From NCBI RefSeq assembly GCF_003992675.1, contig NZ_RZMZ01000014.1, positions 203,760-267,759 of the forward strand: a stretch of 64,000 nucleotides of DNA, read 5' to 3'. Shown piece after piece: positions 24,336 to 32,148 of this stretch (positions are counted from its first letter, which is position 1; every line of letters begins with the position of its first letter). The notes under the pieces are model-generated. The model was not told the DNA's origin and made no database searches. It saw nothing but the letters and a program-made list of their open reading frames with translations. The DNA is from Flagellimonas marinaquae. Lineage in GTDB: Bacteria; Bacteroidota; Bacteroidia; Flavobacteriales; Flavobacteriaceae. Made by a program: the position numbers and the translations under genes.

Positions 24336-26807
24336 ATGTACTATAAAATTATTTTCTTATTGCTTTTGATGGTGGTCAGTATCGACTGCAACGCACAGGT
24401 GTTTGGAAAAGTAACGAATTCCGAACAAGAGCCACTTCCATTTGTAAACATTTATGTTGAAGGTACCCTAAATGGTACAACCACCAATGACGCGGGTACG
24501 TATCAATTACCTTTGTCCGCCGATGAAGAACAAGTGATCGTATTTAAATATTTGGGGTACAAGACAGAGAAAAGAACTCTTACAGCTAGTCAAAACAAGG
24601 TAGAATTGAACATGGTACTCGAAGAGGAATCTGTACAATTGGGCGGTGTTGAAGTAAACGCCAAAGAAAATCCGGCCAATAATATCATTCAAAAAGCCAT
24701 TGAAAAAAGAGCAGACATCAAAGAAAAGTTGGCCACTTACACGGCAAATTTCTATTCCAAAGGACTTATCCGTATCGAGGGTGCCCCCGAACGAATCCTA
24801 GGTCAGGATTTGGGTGATTTTGGAGGAGGACTGGATTCGACACGTACAGGCATTGTGTATCTATCCGAAACCGTTTCCAATATTTCAAAAAAAGACAAAC
24901 ACTTTACCGAGACCATTGTAGCCTCCAAAGTGGCCGGAGATGACAATGGCTTTAGTTTCAACGCAGCTTCTGACGTTGACTTTTCTCTGTATGACAATTC
25001 CTTTTCGCTCGGAGGGGCCACTCAGCTCGTATCGCCCATCGCGGAAAATGCCTTTAGCTACTACAACTACAAGCTGGTCGGTACTTTTTACGAAGACGGC
25101 AATGTTTTGATCAACCAAATAGAAATCACACCAAAGCGGGAGCAGGACAAGACGTTCAGCGGGACCATTTATATTGTTGAAAATGACTGGTCCATTTATG
25201 CTGCAGACCTTCAAACTACCGGACAGCAAGCCCAGATTATTCCGGTAGATACTTTTTTTCTAAAACAACGTTACAATTACTCCCCCAAACAAAAGTTGTG
25301 GCTCAAAGTATTACAAAGTCTGGATTTTAAATATTCAATTTTGGGCTTTAAAGGGGATGGCAGGTTCACAGCGGCCTACAAGAATTATGATCTAGAGCCC
25401 CAACTAACAAAATCAGACTTTACCAATAAAATTCTGGATTTTGAGGAAAACGCCAATAAGAAAGACTCCCTATACTGGTCCAGTCTCCGCCCTGTTCCGT
25501 TGACGCCTGAGGAAAAAAAAGACTACCTAAGAAAAGACAGTATTCAGGTTATTCGAAAATCAGAACAATATTTGGACTCGATAGATGCCAAGGGGAATCG
25601 GTTTAAATGGTCAAACCTATTTTTGGGCTACACCTACAGCGATACGTTCAATGAGACCTATTATGTGGTGGAATCACCTATTCAGAATCTGCTTTTCAAT
25701 ACCGTGCAAGGATGGCATGGCTCGCTAACACTGGATTATATAAAATTGAATGAGGAAAAAGGCAGTCGTTTTGGTCTTGGTGGAACACTTAATTATGGCC
25801 AATCCGACAAACGCTTGAGACCCACTTTCTCCATGTCGTACCGTTTCAATAAGTTCTCTAGGCCCTATATAAGGTTCAGAGCTGGAACAGAGGTAGTTCA
25901 ATTTAATAATGAAGAACCCATTACCCCTCTAGGGAATACCATTACTACTATTTTCTTTGAAAATAATTTTGCAAAATTCTACGACCGTACCTTTACAGAG
26001 GTTTTCCATTCCATAGAATTGACCAATGGGATTCGAGGCAATGTGTTGGTCGTTTACGAAGACCGGAAGCCGCTCTTCAATACCGTATCGAGCACCCCTT
26101 TTAGTTCCGACCCGGCTGATTTCTCGTCCAACAACCCTTTAGACCCTACCGATACCAACAACGCCGGGATTGTAGATCATACCTTGGTGCGTATGGATTT
26201 GGGGTTCCGTATTCGGTTTGGGCAAAAATATCTGAGCTATCCAGACGAAAAAATAAATATTCCCAATGAACGGTATCCTACGCTATCACTGGGCTATGAA
26301 AACGGATTTTTGTCAAACAACAGCGATAATCACTTCCACCAGTTCAAGGCTGGCTTGTCCCAAGCCTTTAACATCGCCGACAAGGGCCGTTTTGCCTATA
26401 ATTTTAGGGGCGGAAGCTTTTTAAACGCGGAAAATATATCATTTGTGGATTATCAGCATTTCAACGGAAACGAATCCCACATCACATTAAGGAGCTACAT
26501 GGATTCCTTTTTCCTACTGCCCTATTATAACTTTAGTACCAATCAAAGCTATTTTGAAGGGCATCTCGAGCATAATTTCAAGGGTTGGGTCATGAACAAG
26601 CTACCCCTACTGCGCAAACTGAACGCCCATTTGATTTTTTCAGGGAAACTTTTGGCTACTGAAGGGAACACCCCCTACTCCGAATTTGGCGTTGCATTGG
26701 GTAACCTGGGTATTAAAAAGTTCCGCTTTTTACGAGTAGGATATGCCCAAAGCTATTTTAATGGTACAGTGGAAAGAGGTATCAACATAGGACTGAGCTT
26801 TCCGTAA
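24336..26807 (+). CDS. DUF5686 outer-membrane protein with carboxypeptidase-regulatory-like domain
   Basis: An 823-residue exported protein with a signal peptide (MYYKIIFLLLLMVVSIDCNAQ). Residues about 22-110 are a CarboxypepD_reg-like domain of the TonB-receptor type (VFGKVTNSEQEPLPFVNIYV, GTTTNDAGTYQLPL). The remainder is DUF5686 and ends in beta-barrel-like strands with a terminal aromatic-rich strand (GINIGLSFP), typical of outer-membrane barrels. No TonB box or plug domain is seen, so it is not a classic TonB-dependent receptor. I chose ATG 24336 over GTG 24324 for a clean signal peptide. Function unknown; it is a single gene. Confidence 0.87.
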   Translation: MYYKIIFLLLLMVVSIDCNAQVFGKVTNSEQEPLPFVNIYVEGTLNGTTTNDAGTYQLPLSADEEQVIVFKYLGYKTEKRTLTASQNKVELNMVLEEESVQLGGVEVNAKENPANNIIQKAIEKRADIKEKLATYTANFYSKGLIRIEGAPERILGQDLGDFGGGLDSTRTGIVYLSETVSNISKKDKHFTETIVASKVAGDDNGFSFNAASDVDFSLYDNSFSLGGATQLVSPIAENAFSYYNYKLVGTFYEDGNVLINQIEITPKREQDKTFSGTIYIVENDWSIYAADLQTTGQQAQIIPVDTFFLKQRYNYSPKQKLWLKVLQSLDFKYSILGFKGDGRFTAAYKNYDLEPQLTKSDFTNKILDFEENANKKDSLYWSSLRPVPLTPEEKKDYLRKDSIQVIRKSEQYLDSIDAKGNRFKWSNLFLGYTYSDTFNETYYVVESPIQNLLFNTVQGWHGSLTLDYIKLNEEKGSRFGLGGTLNYGQSDKRLRPTFSMSYRFNKFSRPYIRFRAGTEVVQFNNEEPITPLGNTITTIFFENNFAKFYDRTFTEVFHSIELTNGIRGNVLVVYEDRKPLFNTVSSTPFSSDPADFSSNNPLDPTDTNNAGIVDHTLVRMDLGFRIRFGQKYLSYPDEKINIPNERYPTLSLGYENGFLSNNSDNHFHQFKAGLSQAFNIADKGRFAYNFRGGSFLNAENISFVDYQHFNGNESHITLRSYMDSFFLLPYYNFSTNQSYFEGHLEHNFKGWVMNKLPLLRKLNAHLIFSGKLLATEGNTPYSEFGVALGNLGIKKFRFLRVGYAQSYFNGTVERGINIGLSFP

Positions 26808-26894
26808 CGAAAGATATGGTCCTCTTGTGATTGGATTCTCGTGCAGGTCCCAAACTGTTTTTATGGGAATACTTTCATGTATTGTTTTGCCCAC

Positions 26895-26927
26895 AAAAAG
26901 AAAAACAAAAGTCTCTTTTTAAGAGAT
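26895..26927 (-). terminator. trkH terminator
   Basis: TCTCTT and AAGAGA pair around a three-base loop (26912-26926); on the minus strand a T-rich tract follows. It lies ten bases past the trkH stop. Confidence 0.65.
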
Positions 26928-26936
26928 TCTTTAACC

Positions 26937-28427
26937 TTAAGTCTTTTTCCAGAAGTACGGGGTAAGGACAATCAGTACGGTAAATAGTTCCAATCGCCCC
27001 AAGAGCATCAAAAAGCCACACCACCATTTTCCAGCCGCTGGGAGACTGTTATAGTTGCTCACGGGGTTTAAACTTCCTAAAGCAGGACCTACATTACCCA
27101 GAGAAGAGGCCGAACCACCTACCGCAGAAACAAAGTCCAGTCCTAAAAACCCTAGCACCAATGACCCTATTATAAACAACAGCATGTAGAGCACAAAAAA
27201 AGCGATTACGTTGTACACGATATGCTCTGTTACCGTTTTTTGATTGTAGCGAACGGGAATCACCGCATTGGGGTGAAGTGTACGCTTAAATTCCAAAATA
27301 CCATTCTTAATGATGAGCAGGTGCCGCATCACCTTGATTCCACCAGCCGTGGAACCCGCAGATCCGCCGAGAAACATCAAACCAAAAAAGAAAACCGTTA
27401 AAAATGGGGTCCATGAGGTAAAATCTGCCGACACAAAACCTGTGGTAGTAATGACCGCTATCACTTGAAAAAGACTATGCCTAAAGGCACTTTCGGCCTC
27501 CCCAAGCACCTTCGGATGAAAATCAGAGATGGGAACATCTGCCTTAAAGTAAACCCCGAGTGCGGCAATCAGGGTGAATATCACGATAAATCCAAAATAG
27601 TACTTGAACTCTTCATCCCTTAAGATACGCTGTCCGCGGCCCGTGAGGGCAAAATAACTGAGTACAAAATTACTTCCTGCCAGAAACATAAACAGGATAA
27701 CGATATATTGAATCAAGGGTTGGTCGTTCCAGTAGGCCAAACTGGCATTTTTGGTGGAAAACCCTCCTGTGGACATGGTAGCCAGCGCGTGGTTGATGGC
27801 ATCAAAAAATGACATTCCAGCAAATTTTAGCAACAAGCTTTCCAATACGGTATAGCCGAAATAGATAAGCCAAAGACGCTTTGCAGTATCGGTAATCCTG
27901 GGATGCAGTTTATCCCCGCCAGGGCCTGGTGCTTCTGCAGCGAATAGCTGCATCCCTCCAATGCCCAGCAGCGGTAATATGGCGATGGCCAAAACGATGA
28001 TTCCCATCCCCCCGATCCAGTGCGTAAGGCTCCTCCATAGCAAAATGCCTTCTGGCAAGGCCTCAATATCATCCAAAATGGAAGCTCCTGTTGTGGTATA
28101 TCCCGACATGGTCTCAAAAAAAGCATCGGTAATGGAGGGTATGGCACCGGAAAAAAGATAAGGCAGCGTGCCTGAGATAGACATGATAATCCATCCAAAG
28201 GTCACTACAATATACCCTTCCTTTCTTTTGACTTCTTTTTTATGACCTCTAGTGTAGAACATGGCCATGACCCCAAAAAGCATGGTGACTATGGCAGCAA
28301 GCATGATATCCATTGTCACACCATCCTTGTAGATACCACTCGCCAGTGCGGCCAATAACATAAAGGAACCATTGCAAAGCAGCAATAGTCCCATAATATG
28401 AATAATGATCTGTGTATTGAGCTTCAT
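26937..28427 (-). CDS. trkH: Trk/Ktr potassium uptake membrane subunit
   Basis: A 496-residue K+ translocating subunit with about ten to twelve helices arranged as four M1-P-M2 repeats. Selectivity-filter glycines appear in TTTGAS, STGGFS, TTTGFV and SLGNVGPALG. MFLGGSAGSTAGGIKV is also typical. It overlaps the trkA stop by one base (TAATG), a standard coupling. It takes up K+ at the inner membrane under TrkA control. Confidence 0.95.
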   Translation of the reverse strand: MKLNTQIIIHIMGLLLLCNGSFMLLAALASGIYKDGVTMDIMLAAIVTMLFGVMAMFYTRGHKKEVKRKEGYIVVTFGWIIMSISGTLPYLFSGAIPSITDAFFETMSGYTTTGASILDDIEALPEGILLWRSLTHWIGGMGIIVLAIAILPLLGIGGMQLFAAEAPGPGGDKLHPRITDTAKRLWLIYFGYTVLESLLLKFAGMSFFDAINHALATMSTGGFSTKNASLAYWNDQPLIQYIVILFMFLAGSNFVLSYFALTGRGQRILRDEEFKYYFGFIVIFTLIAALGVYFKADVPISDFHPKVLGEAESAFRHSLFQVIAVITTTGFVSADFTSWTPFLTVFFFGLMFLGGSAGSTAGGIKVMRHLLIIKNGILEFKRTLHPNAVIPVRYNQKTVTEHIVYNVIAFFVLYMLLFIIGSLVLGFLGLDFVSAVGGSASSLGNVGPALGSLNPVSNYNSLPAAGKWWCGFLMLLGRLELFTVLIVLTPYFWKKT

Positions 28428-29776
28428 TAGAGGAACAGCTTTTCTATCCTAGGTATGGCTTTTGGCAAGCAGCAGACCACAACCTTATCCCCTTCCATAA
28501 TTCTAAAATCACCAAGGGCAATAATCCCTTCGCCATTTCTGATGACCCCACCGATACTGGCTTCTCTCGGAAAGTTCAACTCCCGGATAATCTCTCCGTT
28601 CACCAAAGAAGTGGCCTTCACCTCAAATTCCAAAATCTCGGCATTCAAGTTGTTCAAACGGGTCAATGCCAATACCTCGCCCTTACGAATGTATCTGAAA
28701 ATACTGTTGGCGGCAAGCAGCTTTTTATTGATCAAGGTGTCAACTCCAATAGAGTGGGACAACTGGAAGTAATCCATATTTTCTACCAAGGCGATGGTCT
28801 TCTTAATTTTTTTGTTCTTCGCCACCAGGCATGACATAATATTGGTTTCGGAGTTCCCAGTTACCGCGATAAAGGCATCCATGGATTCGAGATTCTCCTC
28901 CTCCAGAAGCTCCACGTTGCGTCCATCTCCATTAATAACCAAGGCGTGTGGCAATTCATCCGCAATATCAAAGGCCTTTTCCTTGTTCTTTTCAATCAAC
29001 TTTACATTGAATTTTTTATTGCAGAGATCGCGTGCCGTTTTAAATCCGACCTTGCTTCCTCCCAAGATCATCACATTTTTGATGTCCTGTTTTTGCATAC
29101 CGGAGAGTTTGTACAACTCCTCCACTCCTTTGTCTGAAGTAATGAAATACACCTGATCACCTTCCTTGAAAATGGTATCACCCCGAGGAATCAAGGTAAA
29201 TTGGGTGCCCGTACGCTGCAGGGCGATAGGCATAAAATTGAGTTCAGGAAAAATTCTTGCAGCTTCTTTGACCATTTTACCGACAAAGGGTGCCGTTTTG
29301 GGGAGAATTACCCCAAACATGGTCAACAAGCCTTCTTCAAATTGGTAGGTATCGTTAAAAGCCGACTGATTGAGCATTAGCTGGATTTCCATGGCGGCAA
29401 GGCGTTCAGGGGAAATCAGTTCATCGATGCCCAATTCCTCAAACTTGATCAAATCCCGGTTGTCCATAAACTCGGTGTTGGAGATACGTGCCATGGTCCT
29501 TTTGCAACCAAGCTGCTTCGCAAGAACACACAAGGTCAAATTTGTGGTCTCCGAAGCCGTAACACCGATTACAAGATCGGAACCATCTACTTGGGCATCC
29601 TGCAAAACCTGTATGGAAGTGGCATCGCCACGAAGCACACGGATGTCCAAGTGGTTATCCGCATAGGACAAGCGTTCCTTATCGGTATCGATCAAGGTGA
29701 TTTCTTGGGCTTCGTAGGACAGTAATTTTGCCAAATGAAATCCAACTTCACCAGCACCTGCAATAATGATTCTCAT
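28427..29776 (-). CDS. trkA: Trk system regulatory subunit
   Basis: A cytosolic nucleotide-binding regulator of TrkH. The 449 residues form two tandem RCK units: MRIIIAGAGEVGFHLAKLL with the acidic IDTDKE at the N-terminus, and NVMILGGSKVGFKTARDL with IEKNKE in the second half. Each is followed by a TrkA_C domain. NAD(H)/ATP-binding glycines are intact in both. It lies upstream of trkH in a two-gene operon. I see no clear promoter in the 168 bases before it. Confidence 0.95.
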   Translation of the reverse strand: MRIIIAGAGEVGFHLAKLLSYEAQEITLIDTDKERLSYADNHLDIRVLRGDATSIQVLQDAQVDGSDLVIGVTASETTNLTLCVLAKQLGCKRTMARISNTEFMDNRDLIKFEELGIDELISPERLAAMEIQLMLNQSAFNDTYQFEEGLLTMFGVILPKTAPFVGKMVKEAARIFPELNFMPIALQRTGTQFTLIPRGDTIFKEGDQVYFITSDKGVEELYKLSGMQKQDIKNVMILGGSKVGFKTARDLCNKKFNVKLIEKNKEKAFDIADELPHALVINGDGRNVELLEEENLESMDAFIAVTGNSETNIMSCLVAKNKKIKKTIALVENMDYFQLSHSIGVDTLINKKLLAANSIFRYIRKGEVLALTRLNNLNAEILEFEVKATSLVNGEIIRELNFPREASIGGVIRNGEGIIALGDFRIMEGDKVVVCCLPKAIPRIEKLFL

Positions 29777-29921
29777 GGATTAGAATAGGATGTGTTCTTA
29801 AATAAGTTCAATTTGCACGGCACAACCGTGGCAAAGATTGGTATGCCCAACGTAAAGTCCATACTTTTAAACAACTACGGAAAAACAAAATCCGTTAGGG
29901 GGCAAAATTACACAAATATTT

Positions 29922-29955
29922 TTGTCTTCATCCCCTAACCTAAGTTGTATATTTG
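29922..29955 (+). promoter_or_regulatory. ubiE/menG-porT promoter (TTG -23 bp- TATATTTG)
   Basis: TTG at 29922-29924 and TATATTTG at 29948-29955, 16 bases before the ATG at 29972. The TTG at 29945, which could be read as a start codon, falls at the -7 element. Confidence 0.65.
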
Positions 29956-29971
29956 CGATCAAATTAAAGCG

Positions 29972-30700
29972 ATGTCAAAAAAGGTAACCCCCTACAAAGA
30001 ATCAGAGCTGGGAAAAAAGGAGCAAGTAAGACAAATGTTCGATAATATATCTGGAAGTTACGATGGTCTCAACCGGGTAATTTCCTTTGGAACGGACGTT
30101 AAATGGCGCAAGCGCATCGTTACCTTTTTAAAAGAAAAATCCCCGGATTCCATCTTGGACATCGCCACTGGTACAGGCGACCTGGCCATCGCCATGGCCC
30201 ATACAGGGGCCAAAAAAATTGTGGGCCTCGATCTTTCTCCCGGTATGCTGGAGGTGGGAAAGCACAAAGTGGCACATAAAAATCTCGAAAGTACCATTGA
30301 GATGGTGGTAGGCGACAGCGAAAACCTCCCTTTTGAGGACAATTCGTTCGATGCGATTACCGTGGCCTTCGGTGTGCGTAATTTTGAAGACCTTGAAAAA
30401 GGATTGGAAGAAATCTATAGGGTACTCAAACCAGAAGGACATTTTGTGGTATTGGAAACTTCGGTGCCCACAAAAACCCCATTTAAGCAAGGTTACAACA
30501 TCTATACAAAACACATTATGCCCACCATTGGCAAACTGTTCTCCAAGGACAGGTCCGCCTATACCTATTTAAGCGAATCGGCCTCTGTTTTTCCACATGG
30601 GGAGGCTTTCAACAATATTTTGAGGAAAATCGGGTTTATAGGAGTAGAGAACAAACCACAGACAATGGGTGTTGCATCCATTTATGTTGCTTCAAAATAG
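29972..30700 (+). CDS. ubiE: demethylmenaquinone methyltransferase
   Basis: Makes menaquinone from demethylmenaquinone with SAM (also named menG), feeding the quinone pool used by NQR. The 242-residue protein has [24 protein letters not shown] near the start, the SAM motif [13 protein letters not shown] and the family signature [27 protein letters not shown] chose ATG 29972 because the upstream TTG at 29945 overlaps the promoter. porT follows four bases after the stop, a coupled arrangement. Confidence 0.95.
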   Translation: MSKKVTPYKESELGKKEQVRQMFDNISGSYDGLNRVISFGTDVKWRKRIVTFLKEKSPDSILDIATGTGDLAIAMAHTGAKKIVGLDLSPGMLEVGKHKVAHKNLESTIEMVVGDSENLPFEDNSFDAITVAFGVRNFEDLEKGLEEIYRVLKPEGHFVVLETSVPTKTPFKQGYNIYTKHIMPTIGKLFSKDRSAYTYLSESASVFPHGEAFNNILRKIGFIGVENKPQTMGVASIYVASK

Positions 30701-30704
30701 ATTG

Positions 30705-31403
30705 ATGAAAAATCTCCTGATTTTCTTAGGACTGATCGTGTTATCAAGCCCAATGGCCAATGCCCAATTTGGCAGCGACCCTATTTTAAACCTTCAGAAT
30801 GAGGACAAAAAATTTCTGAACTGGGGGTATTATCTTGGTTTTAACCAGTACGATTTTCAGTTTGAATACAAGGAGGATATAGGAAGGGATATCTTGGTCG
30901 ACAAGAGTTTTGGCTTCAATGTGGGGTTGATTGGCGAACTGCGAATCAATGAATTTTTGGATGCGCGGTTTGAGCCTGGCCTACTTTACACAGCCCGAAC
31001 TTTGGGCTTTCCTGGCTTCACCAATCAAGTGGATGCTATCCGTGAGGTGCGTTCCACCTACATTCGATTTCCGTTTTTGCTCAAGGCCAGTACTCGACGC
31101 ATCGGTAACTGGAAACCATTTATTACAGCTGGGGTGTACACATCCATCAACCTGGGCAGCAACGAAGATAGTTTGGATGACAACAGCACGGGACAGTTCC
31201 GCATGAAGCAGAACGTATATGGATATGAACTTGGGTTTGGAATCGATTTTTACACCGAATATTTCAAATTTACCCCATCCATAAGGGGCGTTTTCGCACT
31301 TACGGACGAGCTGGTCCCAGATAATGACCCCAATAGCCCATGGACCGGTAACATAGCAGCCATGCGAACCAGGGGCATTTTTATCAACTTTACTTTTGAA
31401 TAA
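30705..31403 (+). CDS. porT: type IX secretion / gliding protein PorT (SprT)
   Basis: A 232-residue exported protein with a signal peptide (MKNLLIFLGLIVLSSPMANAQ). Its beta-strand-rich body, including NWGYYLGFNQYDFQFEY and KSFGFNVGLIGELRINEFLDARFEPGLLY, fits the PorT outer-membrane beta-barrel family needed for T9SS. I recall porT following the menaquinone methyltransferase gene in Flavobacteriia, and this spacing of four bases agrees. ATG 30705 gives the signal peptide; the in-frame start at 30669 lies inside ubiE. Confidence 0.88.
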   Translation: MKNLLIFLGLIVLSSPMANAQFGSDPILNLQNEDKKFLNWGYYLGFNQYDFQFEYKEDIGRDILVDKSFGFNVGLIGELRINEFLDARFEPGLLYTARTLGFPGFTNQVDAIREVRSTYIRFPFLLKASTRRIGNWKPFITAGVYTSINLGSNEDSLDDNSTGQFRMKQNVYGYELGFGIDFYTEYFKFTPSIRGVFALTDELVPDNDPNSPWTGNIAAMRTRGIFINFTFE

Positions 31404-31404
31404 C

Positions 31405-32124
31405 CTATTCCCTTCTAATTTCGTTCAACAGGATGGCAGTTGCCGTGGCGACATTCAAGCTTTCGGTAGTGACTCCTCCAAATTGCGGAATTGAGATACG
31501 TTCGGCAATCAATTTCCCGACTTTTTCCGAAATACCATTGGCCTCGTTGCCCATGACCAAAATGCCGTTTTTACCCAAATTGGAATGATAAATAGAGGCT
31601 CCGTCCATATAGGCGCCATAAACCGGACGTTCTGTTTGGGTAAGATAGTCAACCACATCGGTATAGCTAACGGAAACTCTGGCAATGGACCCCATGGTCG
31701 CCTGTAACACTTTGGGATTGTAACAATCTACTGTATCCGTGGAGCACACCAATTCAGATATACCGAACCAATCGCATAAACGGATGATGGTTCCTAAATT
31801 TCCTGGATCTCGGACAGCATCCAAAACCACTGTCCAATCCGCTTTTACTTTATCTTTGGGCTCCATCATGTGAAAAACCCCCAAGACCCCACTAGGACGG
31901 GTCAAACTGCTCATTTGCTTCAGCACTTGGGCGGAAACAAGCTTTGCCTGGTCAAACTGTTTCAGAAGTTCTGGTTCGTCCACAAATAGTCCAAAGGGTT
32001 TTACAGCGGCTTCTATCAACTCACGAACCACCTTTTCGCCTTCCACCACAAAAAGACCATGTTGAGATCGGTACTTTTTTTGCTTCAAGCTTACAACTAG
32101 TTTAATTTGGTTTTTTGTAACCAT
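31405..32124 (-). CDS. TrmH/SpoU-family RNA 2'-O-methyltransferase
   Basis: A 239-residue SPOUT methyltransferase with an N-terminal substrate-binding domain (KLVVSLKQKKYRSQHGLFVVEGEKVV). The knotted SAM-binding domain has VLDAVRDPGNLGTIIRLCDWFGI, VMGNEANGIS and ISIPQFGGVTTESLNVATATAIL. These are the three SpoU motifs, all intact. It probably acts on 23S rRNA, but the target base is unknown. It is convergent with porT (one base between stops) and divergent from tamL. Confidence 0.92.
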   Translation of the reverse strand: MVTKNQIKLVVSLKQKKYRSQHGLFVVEGEKVVRELIEAAVKPFGLFVDEPELLKQFDQAKLVSAQVLKQMSSLTRPSGVLGVFHMMEPKDKVKADWTVVLDAVRDPGNLGTIIRLCDWFGISELVCSTDTVDCYNPKVLQATMGSIARVSVSYTDVVDYLTQTERPVYGAYMDGASIYHSNLGKNGILVMGNEANGISEKVGKLIAERISIPQFGGVTTESLNVATATAILLNEIRRE

Positions 32125-32142
32125 CTAAATCGTGTATTTTTG
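32115..32142 (+). promoter_or_regulatory. tamL promoter (TTG -17 bp- TATTTTTG)
   Basis: TTG at 32115-32117 and TATTTTTG at 32135-32142, six bases before the ATG at 32149; the transcript is predicted to start close to the ATG. Confidence 0.6.
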
Positions 32143-32148
32143 GCGTCT

